From contig CM075760.1 in the NCBI GenBank assembly GCA_037974335.1, positions 29,596,902 to 29,660,901 of the forward strand: 64,000 nt of DNA, read 5' to 3'. Of this stretch, positions 12,544 to 22,009 are shown one piece after another. Under the pieces are notes generated by a model. It had not been told where the DNA came from. It saw nothing but the letters and a program-made list of their open reading frames with translations, and searched no databases. Positions within the stretch are counted from its first letter, which is position 1, and every line of letters starts with the position of its first letter. Position numbers and translations under genes: made by a program. Source of the DNA: Prionace glauca. Its lineage: Eukaryota > Chordata > Chondrichthyes > Carcharhiniformes > Carcharhinidae.

Positions 12544-13305
12544 CTACGACTTGTGAACTCGCTGGTGTTTCTGCAGTCGGGATGACTGAGTGAATTCCGT
12601 CCCACACACGGTGCAGGTGAACGGTCTCTCCCCAGTGTGAATTCGCTGGTGTGTCCGCAGGTCAGATGATGATCTGAATCTCTTTGTGCACTGAGAGCAG
12701 CTGAACGGTCTCTCCTCAGTGTGAACTCGCTGGTGGGACATCATTAGCTGAGAGCTTTTGAAATCCCTCCCACAGTCAGAGCATTTAAAGGGACTCTCCT
12801 GGGTGTGAGTGACACTATGCCTCAGCAAGTAGGGCAACTGACTGAAACCTTTCCCACACAAGGAGCAAGTGAACGGCCTCTCCCCAGTGTGAACTAACTG
12901 GTGTCTCCGCAGACCTGATGCCACACTGAATCCTTTCCCACACTCAGTGCAGGTGTACGGCCTCTCCCCAGTGTGAACTCGCTGATGGCTCTGCAAATCA
13001 ATTAACTGAGTGAATCCCTTCCCACACACAGAGCAGATGAAAGGTCTCTCTTCAGTGTGAAATCGATGGTGTCTCTGCAGACTGGATAACCGAGTGAATC
13101 CTTTCCCACACTCAGAGCAGGTGAACGGCCTCTCCCCACTGTGAACTCGCTGGTGTCTCTGTAAATCAATTATCTGAGTGTATCCCTTCCCACACACAGA
13201 GCAGGTGAACGGCCTCTCCCCAGAGTGACTGCGCCGATGAATTTCCAGCTGAGATGGAAAACTGAATCCTCTCCCACAGTCCCCACATTTCCACTGTTTC
13301 TCCAT
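12544..13305 (-). CDS. C2H2 zinc-finger protein, 9 fingers, intact
   Basis: Likely a nuclear DNA-binding protein of 253 residues. The start chosen is the ATG at 13305-13303 (MEKQWKCGDCGRGF), because it matches the Met of the paralogue (MHKPWKC); the open frame continues further upstream without another ATG. Nine C2H2 fingers follow without a gap, from WKCGDC to FTCTVC. Linkers are TGERPF-like except between fingers 6 and 7 (TQESPF) and some TEERPF variants. All zinc ligands are present, but finger 6 ends HSVTH, an ordinary HX3H variant. Recognition positions vary between fingers (TQIIDL, TRLSSL, SVASGL, RSSSDL), as expected of a real DNA reader. No KRAB, BTB or SCAN domain is seen; one could lie in a 5' exon. 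The stop codon coincides with the end of a plus-strand LINE. The promoter is probably the island at 14745-14965. Confidence 0.88.
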   Translation of the reverse strand: MEKQWKCGDCGRGFSFPSQLEIHRRSHSGERPFTCSVCGKGYTQIIDLQRHQRVHSGERPFTCSECGKGFTRLSSLQRHHRFHTEERPFICSVCGKGFTQLIDLQSHQRVHTGERPYTCTECGKGFSVASGLRRHQLVHTGERPFTCSLCGKGFSQLPYLLRHSVTHTQESPFKCSDCGRDFKSSQLMMSHQRVHTEERPFSCSQCTKRFRSSSDLRTHQRIHTGERPFTCTVCGTEFTQSSRLQKHQRVHKS

Positions 13306-13662
13306 GGTGCGGGTGTCCTTGTAATTCTCCAGGTTAAACAATCAGTTAAATCTTACACAGAACACGGGTACAGTCTCTCCCCACTGTGAATGCTGAGATG
13401 TATTTTCAGGCTGTGTAACAGGTTGAAGCTCTTTCCACACTCAGTGCTCTGGAACACTCTCACTCAGCTGTGTGTGTGCATCTCACTGCTTTTCCAGTCA
13501 CACTGTTGCTTAAAATCTCCTTAAGCAGACAGAACAGAGAAACATTTCTCCTTCTAGATCCAAAGACCGATGATATTGAGGTTCTGATGAATACTTAATG
13601 TCAGATGTTGATGTGACATTTGGTTAGAGATTTCTGTCTGTAAATCCTCACCTTCTGATATC
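13306..13662 (-). other. 5' leader of the minus-strand zinc-finger exon, with a relic finger
   Basis: The exon appears to begin at 13662, after the acceptor 'cttttacag'. At 13372-13440 the minus strand reads [23 protein letters not shown], a near-complete finger (lacking its first cysteine context) out of frame with the main coding region. It is an ancestral finger now outside the protein. Confidence 0.65.
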
Positions 13663-13945
13663 CTGTAAAAGGAGTTTACAAAAGCCATCAGTGTCAGTAC
13701 AGAATAGAAATTCAAAACAGACAATTCTAGTTTCTATGGAGCATTCTTTCCTCTCTCATTCCCTAGAAGCTGCAAATCTCCATCCCACACACTCTCCCTC
13801 CATTCTCACTCTGCTGTATCTCATATTCACCCTCCCAATTCTCCTGAAGGTGCTGATTGAGTCTGATTGACAGATCCATGCTCACTGCTTCCTGTCCTGA
13901 ACACACACAGCTGAAAGTCTCCATGCAGGCTGCCAGACAGATGTC
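13663..13945 (-). other. Intron-like flank homologous to 8101-8389
   Basis: Its reverse complement aligns over about 240 bases with the region before the plus-strand zinc-finger acceptor, supporting an inverted gene duplication. Confidence 0.75.
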
Positions 13946-13974
13946 TATAATACTGGATAAAAGTGTAATTATTA

Positions 13975-14195
13975 ACTGAGATGTGGTAGAATGGGGATTT
14001 GAGGAAGATTTATATTTAGGTAGGGAGAGCCCTTATCTAGAACTCACTGCCTATGAGGATGGTGGAACAGAAGATGTTCACTCATTTCAAAATGAAATTG
14101 GGTGGGCACTTCAGAGAAATAAAACTTGCAGAGGAGTATTGATAGAGAGAAAGAAAAGGACTAATTGGTTCGTTCTGCAGAGAATCAATCTTCAG
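13975..14195 (+). mobile_element. LINE 3' fragment, decayed
   Basis: Follows the pattern of LINE 3' ends ('agaactcactgcctatgagg', then 'caaaatgaaattgggtgggc'). No intact frame. Confidence 0.55.
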
Positions 14196-14203
14196 TCTAT
14201 AAG

Positions 14204-14359
14204 GTGATGTGGAGATGTCGAAGGTAGACAGTGATGGGCACACAACAGTAGGTTCATCAGGTGAGTGGCCACTTACCTGATGAAGGAGCAGCGCTCCAAA
14301 AGCTCCTGGTAGCAAATAAACCTGTTGGACTTTAACCTGGTATTGTGAGACTTCTTACT
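14204..14359 (-). mobile_element. Palindromic retroposon, copy 1
   Basis: Begins 'gatgtggagatgtcg' and ends with the family arm 'aataaacctgttggacttta' ... 'gagacttcttactg'. It is flanked by a 9-base direct repeat 'gtctataag' (14195-14203 and 14360-14368), a likely target-site duplication. The inner part contains a short inverted repeat 'catcaggtgagtggcca/acttacctgatga'. Confidence 0.7.
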
Positions 14360-14368
14360 GTCTATAAG

Positions 14369-14553
14369 ATGCACAGGTTAGGTTGATTAGCCAAACTCAA
14401 TTGCCACTTAGTGTCCCAGGATGTGTGGGTTGGGAGGATTACCAGGATAAATCTGTTGTACTATAGGGAGAGAGCCTAGAAATAACGCTCTGTTGGACAG
14501 TCAGTGCAGACTTGATGGGCCGAAAGGCCTCCTTCTGCTTTATAGGGATTCTA
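14369..14553 (+). mobile_element. SINE 3' part
   Basis: Runs from 'gcacaggttaggttgattag' through 'gatgggccgaaaggcctcc' to 'agggattctat'. Head missing. Confidence 0.75.
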
Positions 14554-14744
14554 TAACACAGGTTACCCAATTAGCTCCTTCTGTGCTTCAATGAGTTTAT
14601 GACTGGAAATATATAATGTGGCTGCAGTAATATATTACAGAAATAGAAATTAATAAGAAATGGAAACGGGGCAGTGTTTTACACACAGATGTTAGAGACA
14701 GGAGAAAGTTTTAGGTTTTCTGAGGCTCAATCTTCATTCACACA

Positions 14745-14965
14745 AAGCCCGCGGTTCGATTGGCTGCAAGACCAGAGATTTCCCAGTACCCCAACTCTCC
14801 CATTGGTCAACATCTAAGCGTGCCGGTCACAGAGGGTAGGCACAGACCCGCACTTGTGCAGATTCCCTTCTTCCTTTGGACATGCGCAGTCCTGGGCCGG
14901 AGGGGAGGGGGGAGATCACCGAGCGGCTTCTCACTCTGGGCGGAGCCACCAGCCGCATGACCAGA
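14745..14965 (-). promoter_or_regulatory. CpG-rich promoter-like island upstream of the minus-strand zinc-finger gene
   Basis: Two CCAAT boxes ('gattggctg' at 14758 and 'cccattggtc' near 14799), an NRF1-like 'catgcgcag' at 14881, and CpG-rich sequence with no TATA box. It lies about 1.1 kb upstream of the exon acceptor at 13662. Role inferred from position and motifs. Confidence 0.6.
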
Positions 14966-14984
14966 AACCTTGGCTCGAGGAGGG

Positions 14985-15245
14985 GAAGGGGAACAGTGGG
15001 TGGGGACGGGTCTCCCAGGATGGGGAGGGGAACAATGAGTGGGAGCAGGGCCCCAGAGGAGGAGGGGGAGGGGAACAATGGGTGGGTCAGGGCTCCCGGG
15101 AGGGGCAGGGGAACAATGGGAGGGGTCGGGGCTTCCAGGAGGGGGAGGGGAACAATGTTTGGGGGCAGGGCTCCCAGGAGGGGGAGGTGGACAACTGGTA
15201 GGGGCGGGGCTCCTGAGAGGGGCAGTGGGTGGGGGCGGGGTTCCC
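14985..15245. repeat. GC-box minisatellite, about 39-bp unit, about 7 copies
   Basis: Units are spaced 38-43 bases by the anchor 'gggaaca(a/g)tg' (14989, 15028, 15071, 15109, 15148, 15188 ...). Each holds G runs and several hold Sp1-like 'ggggcggggc'. It lies at the upstream edge of the promoter island and ends at a LINE insertion. Open frames through it are by-products of the repeat. Confidence 0.85.
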
Positions 15246-15254
15246 ATGTCCCAT

Positions 15255-15602
15255 GAGGCATACAAGATGATCAAAGGATTGGATAGAGTGGATAGTGAGA
15301 GTCTTTTACCTCAGATGGTGATGGCTAACACAAGGGGACATAGCTTTAAATTAAGGGGTGTTAATTATAGGACGGATGTCAGAGGTAGGTTCTTTACTCA
15401 GAGGGTAGTAAGGACGTGGAATGCCCTGCCTGCAGCAGTTGTGGACTCGCCAACTTTAAGGGCGTTGAAATGGTCAGTGGATAGACATATGGATAACATT
15501 GTAATAGTTTAGGTGAGAGGGTCATTAGATTGGTTCCACTGGTCAGCGCAACATCGAGGGCCGAAGGACCTGTACTGCGCTGGAATGTTCTATGCTCTAT
15601 GT
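15255..15602 (+). mobile_element. LINE 3' end
   Basis: Translates as AYKMIKGLDRVDSESLLPQ, then GRFFTQRVVRTWNALP and LKWSVDRHMDNI. It has a 3' UTR with 'gggccgaaggacctg' and an octamer tail 'atgttctatgctctatg'. The same subfamily has a copy at 55740-55962. Confidence 0.85.
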
Positions 15603-15678
15603 CTGTTGCTGGAGTTCCCACCCCCTGACCTTGACCTTACAATTACGAAGGGGTTCAATAATCCAGTAGTGTTTTCAA

Positions 15679-15972
15679 GGGCAGCACAGTGGGTTAGCAC
15701 TGCTGCCTCATAGCACAGGGTCCCGGGTTCAATTCCTGGCTTGGGTCACTGTTGTGTGGAGTTTGCATGTTCTTCCCGTGTCTGCGTGGGTTTCCTCCAG
15801 GTGCTCCAGTTTCCTCCCACAGTGCAAAAAGATGTGCTGGTTAGGTGCATTAGCCATGCTAAATTCTCCCTCAGTGTACCCGACCAGCAGCCAGACTGGG
15901 AGGACAAGGGGGTTATCATAACAACTTCACTGCAGTGTTAACGTAAGCCTACTTGTGACTAATAAATAAGCT
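15679..15972 (+). mobile_element. tRNA-derived SINE, alternative tail
   Basis: The head 'gggcagcacagtgggttagc' and B-box 'gggttcaattcctgg' are kept. The 3' end is the alternative type, 'taagcctacttgtgactaat' plus 'aaataag', not the 'gggccgaagggcc' type. Confidence 0.85.
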
Positions 15973-16215
15973 CTAACAGGAAAAAGTTCTTTATCTAGCG
16001 AGTGGTGAGAATGACAGATTCATAACCACAGCGAGTGACTGAGGTGAACAGCATGAATACACTGACGGGGAAGCTGGATACATACATGAGGGAGGAAGGA
16101 ATAGAAGGATATGCTGATGGGGGGAGATGAAGAGGGGTGGGTGGAGGGTCATGTGGAGCATAAATACTGACACAGACTGACTGAGCCGACTGGCCTGGCC
16201 CAGGGCTGTAGACTC
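15973..16215 (+). mobile_element. LINE 3' end, decayed
   Basis: LINE-like succession: 'aagttctttatctagcgagt', a K..W..Y-like stretch, then 'ggcctggcccagggctgta'. Inserted directly after the SINE tail. Confidence 0.5.
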
Positions 16216-16555
16216 AATGGAATAGAGACAAATGTATTTATTTTAGACCTATCTGTAGTGGTAGAAAAAACACTATTTACTGTCCAGGATTAAATAAATG
16301 TCCTTCATCAGCTTTTGTGGATCATTTCAGTGGAAATGTGCTCTCCCAGGCTCAAAGAGTATCAGCCCACTTGGAGCAAAGTTGTGAGACTGGCACATTG
16401 TGAATTCTCACTATATATAGAAGGCATCTCAATCTAGTCTACACATTGCAGTAAACTAAAATCAAGGAGCTCATTGAAGAATTCTACACTGCCCCCCCTT
16501 CGCCAAGGGGCAAAAAACATTAGTGGATGTCAGATACGGACCTCCAAACTGCAGT
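16216..16555. other. Unassigned stretch
   Basis: No gene or clear repeat recognised; a C-rich run lies near 16490. Confidence 0.3.
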
Positions 16556-16990
16556 GGTGATGTTGGGAATGGCAGTAAACACAAAACTAGAGATGCATGT
16601 GATAAGGGAGTATTGGTGATCATGGATGATTTTAATCTGCACATTGATTGAGCAAATCAAATTAGCCACAATGCCCCAAAAGAGGAATTCCTGGAATGTA
16701 TACAGGATGGTTTAATTGACCAATATCTGGAGGAACCAATTGGACAGCAGGCCAGCTTAGACTGGGTACTGTGTAATGAGAAGGGAGCCTTGCCAATCTA
16801 GCTCTATGAGACCTCTTGGGGATGAGTGACCATACAGGATAGATGTTTTAAAATCAAACTGGAGAATGAGAGAGTTGATTCAGAGACGAGGGTGCTAAAT
16901 CTTAAGAAAACTATGAGGATATGAGATGTGAGTTGGCCTTGATAGATTGGGGAGAGTTACTTAAAGAGATGACAGTGGATAGGTGGCACA
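16556..16990 (+). mobile_element. LINE endonuclease-domain fragment
   Basis: The plus strand reads VLVIMDDFNLHID and then EEFLECIQDGLIDQYL, which corresponds to the (G)DFN motif of the apurinic-like endonuclease of CR1/L2-type LINEs and its following helix. Diverged, with stops. Confidence 0.7.
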
Positions 16991-16999
16991 GGGAGCAAT

Positions 17000-17705
17000 C
17001 CTACGATTACAACCCAAGAGGTCCTGCTTTTTAACTTTCTCCCTAACTCCCTTAACTGCTGTTGCAGGACATCGTCACTCTTCCTACCTTTGTACCAAAA
17101 TGTACCATGGCCACTGGTTGTTCACTCTCTCGCTTCAGAATGCTTACTGCCCTTTTAGAGACTTCCTCGACCCTGACACCAGGGAGGCAACACAACATCC
17201 TGAAGTCTCTTTCATACTCACAGAAGCACCTATCTGCACCCCTAACTATAGAGCCCCTTATAACTATTGCTCTAGTGCTCTTTGCATCTCCCTGCTTAAT
17301 AACAAAGCCAACCATGGTGCCAGTGCTCTGTTTGCTGTATTTATCCCCCGATAGGCTATAACCCCCCAACAGTATCCAAAACAGTGTATTTGTTAGAGAA
17401 GGAGACGACCACAGGGGATTCCTGGACTGACTGCCTGCCCCTTCTAGCAGTCACCCATCTATCTGCCTGCACCTTGGGTGTGGCAAAGTTTCTAAAGCTC
17501 CTATCTATGACACTTTCCGCCATCTTCACGCTGCTAAGTGCATCCAACTGCTGCTCCAACCTATCCATGCTGGCCGTAAGGAGCTGCAGTGGGGTACACT
17601 TCCTGTAGACATAGTCATCCGAGACGCTGGAAGCATCACAGATCTCCCACATCTCACAGGTGCAGCACTTAACCCCACTGAATGACATTTCGAGCACCAA
17701 TTAAA
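17000..17705 (-). mobile_element. LINE ORF1 remnant with CxxC zinc-binding and esterase-like domains
   Basis: The minus-strand frame 17356-17700 starts MVLEMSFSGVKCCTCEMW, with CxxC pairs (KCCTC ... YRKC) followed by a coiled-coil-like LEQQLDAL and VIDRSFRN. It continues, after a frame break, into 17052-17369: IVIRGSIVRGADRCF, LCCLPGVRVEEVS and VAMVHFGT. The latter resemble the SGNH/GDSL esterase blocks (GDSIVRG and GTN) known in ORF1 of CR1-like LINEs. Here the catalytic-type GDS reads RGS. It is opposite in strand to the endonuclease fragment beside it, so the two are separate insertions. Confidence 0.7.
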
Positions 17706-17764
17706 TTATTTAAGAAAAATTATAAAATTCTTACCTTCACATTTACCTTCTTGCAGTGTCTCTT

Positions 17765-17830
17765 TCTTCAGCTAAATTGGGGTTGTTCTCCTTGGAGCAA
17801 AGTGGATTGATAGAGGTGTACAAAGGTACG
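17765..17830 (+). mobile_element. Tiny LINE fragment
   Basis: Reads [18 protein letters not shown], the C-terminal LINE block with an internal deletion. Confidence 0.6.
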
Positions 17831-17924
17831 TGGAGGTGTCGGAGTTTACATGCTCTGTTTACACATGTACAAGCTTTATGGGTCATCCAGTCTCGAAACG
17901 TTGGTTCTATTTTCTCTGAAGTGG

Positions 17925-18165
17925 AGATGGTGGTGTTGGACCAGGGTAAACACAGTAAGAAGTCTCAATGCCCCAGATTAAAGTCGAACGGTAGCAAAAT
18001 CCACTAGCTTTCTGTGTGCTGCTCGTTCATCAGGTGAGTGCGAGTTCTGTCCACAAACAAGGCATAGAAAGACACAAACTCAATTTACAAAATAATGGTT
18101 GGAATGCAAATTTTTACAGGTAATCAAGTCTTAAAGGTACAGACAATGTGAGTGGGGAGAGCATT
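17925..18165 (+). mobile_element. Palindromic retroposon, left half
   Basis: Shares 'ggtaaacacagtaagaagtc', 'gttcatcaggtgagtg' and 'cacaaactcaatttacaaaa' with the full copy at 43639-44661. Only one arm is present. Confidence 0.65.
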
Positions 18166-18359
18166 CTATTCTCTCTCCACAGATGCTGTCAGATCTGCTT
18201 AGATTTTACAGTGTTTTCTGTTTTTATTTCCCTTTATTTTTCCTTCTCTGTCACCGCTCTGCCTCATCAATAAGACATTGGGACTCAGAGGGTTGATGCA
18301 GTTTGATGGACAAGTTGTCTCCATTCTGAACAAAGGGGAACAAGCTCCTCCCACTTAAT

Positions 18360-18830
18360 GACATCATTGCCCTCTACAAACATGGCGGCCGCGCGTGCGC
18401 ACTGCTGTGTATGTTGCCCCCAATAAAGATGGCGAACGTTAACTCGGCGCGAACCTGAGGAGCTGCGGCCCTGCTCAGTAGAAACTGGGTCCGGGAAGCT
18501 CTCTTACGCGATTTGTTGCTTACACAACATGCTTACGCAGCGCTTTCACCCAGCAGGGCGATCCATTGCTCTCTACGTACCGTCAATCACCTCTGACAGA
18601 TTTCCCAGCCCAAAACAAAGCCTGCTTTCCACCGCCATTACTCACACTGCGCATGCTCCAATCAGAGCTGGGTCCGCCCCTCTTTCGCTCCTATTGCTTG
18701 GAGGACCGAGCGCTCCCGTTCAGTCCTCCAGCACCGCCCCCTCTTTCCATTGGTCCACACCGCCGTCGATCAGCCGGGCATTGTGTCAGTGACTTGCTGC
18801 TTGTCCAATAATAACAGAGTCTCAGTGTAA
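18360..18830. promoter_or_regulatory. Orphan CpG-rich promoter-like island
   Basis: Contains YY1-type 'aacatggcggc' (18381) and 'aagatggcgaac' (18427), an NRF1-like 'gcgtgcgcact' and 'ctgcgcatgctccaatcag', plus several CCAAT motifs on both strands (18658, 18750, 18854). Many CpGs in an otherwise CpG-poor region. No gene recognised on either side within 5 kb; it may drive a non-coding transcript or a lost gene. Confidence 0.5.
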
Positions 18831-19155
18831 CAATGACCCACACACAGGCTCCAGTCCAATCAGAGTGGAGATGGAGCACAGAGAAAACATCGCAAAACAC
18901 TGACTGACTCTGAGTGTAACATAAACAGTGTTTGTTCACATAATAAGAGTCACATTGCAGTATGTTAGTGAACACAGCATTAGATCCAATGTAATGATAG
19001 TACAGTCAGTATCCAGTGCACCATAACCAAAGTTTAGGTTTCATTTGATAGTGTGAGTGAGTCATGGTCTATTGATATCATGTATTTAAATTCCAGTGTG
19101 TGTTACTCTGCCACTGTCAGTATCAAACAATAACCTGTCTGTTATTCCACCTCTG
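18831..19155. other. Unassigned stretch
   Basis: No gene or repeat recognised. Confidence 0.3.
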
Positions 19156-19169
19156 CTGTATTTTACAAC

Positions 19170-19337
19170 GTCGATGGTAGTCATTACATAGAGATGCCAG
19201 CGTTGGACTGGGGTAAATCCAGTAAGAAGTCTCACAACACTAGGTTGAAGTTCAACCAGTTTATTTGATAGTAATCCCACAAGCTTTACTATCAAATAAG
19301 CTGGTTGAATTTAAACCTGGTGTGGTGAGACTTCTTA
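19170..19337. mobile_element. Palindromic retroposon, short copy 2
   Basis: The inverted repeat 'agtaagaagtctcacaacac' ... 'gtggtgagacttcttact' closes on a short loop near 'caagctt' (19279). It is flanked by 14-base direct repeats 'ctgtattttacaac' (19156-19169 and 19338-19351), read as a target-site duplication. Confidence 0.75.
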
Positions 19338-19351
19338 CTGTATTTTACAAC

Positions 19352-19741
19352 TGCAGCTCCTGGAGCTGACTGGAATCTGGTATAATATTAATCACAAAGG
19401 TCAGTTTCAGTGTCTCTGAGGTCATTTGAACTGCAGGTAATCTGACCTTAAGGGAGACAAGAGGCCCAACAAACATCCGATTACAATAGGAGGACAAGAT
19501 GTAAGGGAGCAATGATATTTTAAGGTGTCTGTGTTATGGTGAGTGTCACTGGGAAGTGAGTGATAAAATAGAAGTGGAAACATTATAACAGAGACACATG
19601 TGACTGACTCAGCCTGACTGAGAGCTGTTATATTTGGGGAGGGAATAATGAGGGCATGAGGATATCCCGAGATTTCTGATTTCTGAGGTGTATCTGTTAG
19701 AGGAACTGAAAATAATCAGTTCCTTCTCATGGTTATCTGCA
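19352..19741. other. Unassigned stretch
   Basis: Nothing recognised between two palindromic retroposons. Confidence 0.3.
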
Positions 19742-19753
19742 GTTCTCAAGTTA

Positions 19754-19926
19754 TGATGTGGGTATGCCGGCGTTGGACTGGCGTAAACACAGTAAAAAGT
19801 CTGACAACACCAGGTTTTAGTCCAACCGATTTATTTGATAATATTCTCGAAAGCTTGCTTGCTTGTGAGAATATAATCAAATAAATCGGTTGGACTAAAA
19901 CCTGGTGTTGTCAGACTTTTTACTGT
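19754..19926. mobile_element. Palindromic retroposon, copy 3, arms perfect over 54 bases
   Basis: The left arm (about 19785-19838) is the exact reverse complement of the right arm (about 19876-19929): 54 bases from 'aacacagtaaaaagtc' to 'tttatttgat'. The complement continues with few mismatches to a loop of about four bases. Flanked by 12-base direct repeats 'gttctcaagtta' (19742-19753 and 19927-19938). The left end also keeps 'gatgtgggtatgccggcg'. Confidence 0.85.
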
Positions 19927-20089
19927 GTTCTCAAGTTACACAGACACATAGGAAACAGATCTGACAGCTCATCAAACCCAAGGGTTTAATCTTCTGTTTC
20001 AGACACGTTGTGAAGGAAAAGATTCAATATTAAAATCTTACGGAGGAACCATTCAAAATGTCACAAAGATGAGTGAAGTATTTCATTAA

Positions 20090-20269
20090 TCCAATTCACA
20101 ATAACTCTGTCAATATTCATCCAATTTCCTTTTAAAGTTATGATTAAACCTGCTTCTAGCACCTGAAAGGCTGTGCATTCCAGATCATACTATTGTGTAA
20201 GAAAATCTCCTTTCACCCCCTTCAACTCTGAGGTCAATTATATTAAATCTCTGTGTCCTCTGTTTAAGG
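20090..20269 (-). mobile_element. Old LINE 3' fragment
   Basis: Reverse complement of a LINE end: 'ctgcttctagcacctgaaag' followed by 'tgcattccagatcatac' corresponds to the usual coding block before the 3' UTR. Confidence 0.5.
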
Positions 20270-20690
20270 TCTAGATCGTAATAACTGGGGGAGGTTTAGG
20301 ACAGCGATTACTGATACAAGACCCAGATTGTAATAACTGAGAGAGGTTTAGGGCAGAGATTACTGATACAAGGCCCAGATTGTAATAACTGAGAGAGGTT
20401 TTGGGCAGAGATTACTGACACAAGGCCCAGATTGTAATAACTGAGAGAGGTTTAGGGCAGAGATTAGTGATACACGGCCCAGATTGTAATAACTGAGAGA
20501 GGTTTAGGGCAGAGATTACTGATACAAGGCCCAGATTGAAATAACTGAGAGTGGTTTAGGGCAGAGATTACTGATACAAGGTCCAGATTGTAGTAACTGA
20601 GAGGGGTTTAGGGCAGAGATTACTGATACAAGGCCCAGATTGTCATAACTGAGAGGGGTCCCCTTCGTCACATCAGGGTGTGGTGTGAGT
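20270..20690. repeat. 52-bp minisatellite, 8 copies
   Basis: Anchor 'gtaataactg' and its variants occur at 20278, 20330, 20382, 20434, 20486, 20538, 20590 and 20642: a constant 52-base step with only scattered substitutions and no indels. The unit holds 'ggtttagggcagagattact' and 'gatacaaggcccagatt'. Short minus-strand frames here are by-products. Confidence 0.95.
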
Positions 20691-20885
20691 TTGCATCTCT
20701 CGGTTATATTGGGAGTCAGTGGCAATGTCCAATTTCAGGGTAAATGACTTTTAACCTTGGACTGCACCATTGTTTTAATGTAGACCTGGACAATGACCAT
20801 CACTGAGATTTACCTGAACATGTCAACAAATATCCCATTGATTTCTGAATAAGTATCCCAACATTTGCAAAGTCTCTGTTTCTCA

Positions 20886-21195
20886 TTTGTGTGTAAAATC
20901 CCTACAGTACAGGGGGAGGCCATTCAGTCCATCAAGTCTGCACTAACCACAATCCCATCCATGCCCTGTCCCCATAACCCACACATTTACCCTGCAACTC
21001 CCCCTGTCACTAAAGCATGACCAATCAACCTCTCCCGCACATCTTTAAACAGTGGGAGGAAACCGGAGGACCCAGAGGAAACCCACGCAGACATGGGGAG
21101 AACATGCAAACTCCACACAGTCAGACGAGGCTAGAATTGAACCAAGTCCCTTTGAGGCAGCAGTGCGAACCAGTGTGCCACAGTGGTGCCAGTAT
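20886..21195 (-). mobile_element. tRNA-derived SINE, nearly full length
   Basis: Starts with the reversed 3' block 'ggccattcagtccatcaagt', contains 'cagtgggaggaaaccggagg' and ends with the reversed head ('gcagcagtgcgaaccagtgt'). Confidence 0.85.
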
Positions 21196-21269
21196 CAGGT
21201 GGTTGTTCACAGTTGGCGATGGGACAATGTTAAATGGATAGTTTAGTCGGATTGGATAACCATTTGGAT

Positions 21270-21795
21270 TTACAATAGTGTTTCCAGGGCTGGGGAATTG
21301 TAGTGATGAGGAAAGACTGGATTGGCAAGGTTTGTTTTCCTCAGAGCAGAGGAGGCTGTGGGGGACCGAACTGAGGTGTCCAAAATTATGAGGGAGCCAA
21401 GACAGGGCGGATTGAAAAGGCCTGTTTCCCCTGAGCAGAGAGAGGTCACTTATTGTGGGTGGGTGGGGATGGGAGAGGTGGGAGAGGGGTTAGTGCTGGC
21501 TGCACAGATATAAAGTGATTGGTGGAAGGATTAGAAGGGGCATTAGGAAGAAGGTTCTCATTCAAGGGATGGTGGGTGTCTGGAATTCGCTGCCTAAACT
21601 GATGGTTCAGCCAGAAATCTCTTGGCTCACTCGCATCGCACACAGATCTATAGCTGAAATGCTGGAACCTGTAGTAAGGGGGGCTAGGGGCTGGATGGCT
21701 GGAAACTGGTATTAGAATAAAGGGCAAGTCTTTATTTCCCAAGCTGGTGAAGATGCGATGGGCTGAATGGCCTCTTTCTGTGCCACAACCTTTTC
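21270..21795 (+). mobile_element. LINE 3' end, decayed
   Basis: 'ggggaattgtagtgatgagg' corresponds to YEERL.. and later 'ctggaattcgctgcctaaac' to WNSLP. It ends 'gatgggctgaatggcctctt'. Confidence 0.7.
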
Positions 21796-22009
21796 CCTGC
21801 TTTCTGTTGGCCCCATTGATAGGCAGAATGGAGGAGTGAGCTGGTTTTTAATTAGTAACAAGAGCAGGAATGAGGGAAAATGTTGATGCGAAGCTGTTAT
21901 TTTTTCTGATTTCCAGCCCTCCCCTCATCAAAGTGAGCTAGAAATCATCACCCCCCCCAACCCCCCCACCCGTCCTGAGCTCCTTCCAAATACACTTGCC
22001 TGAGTGGCA

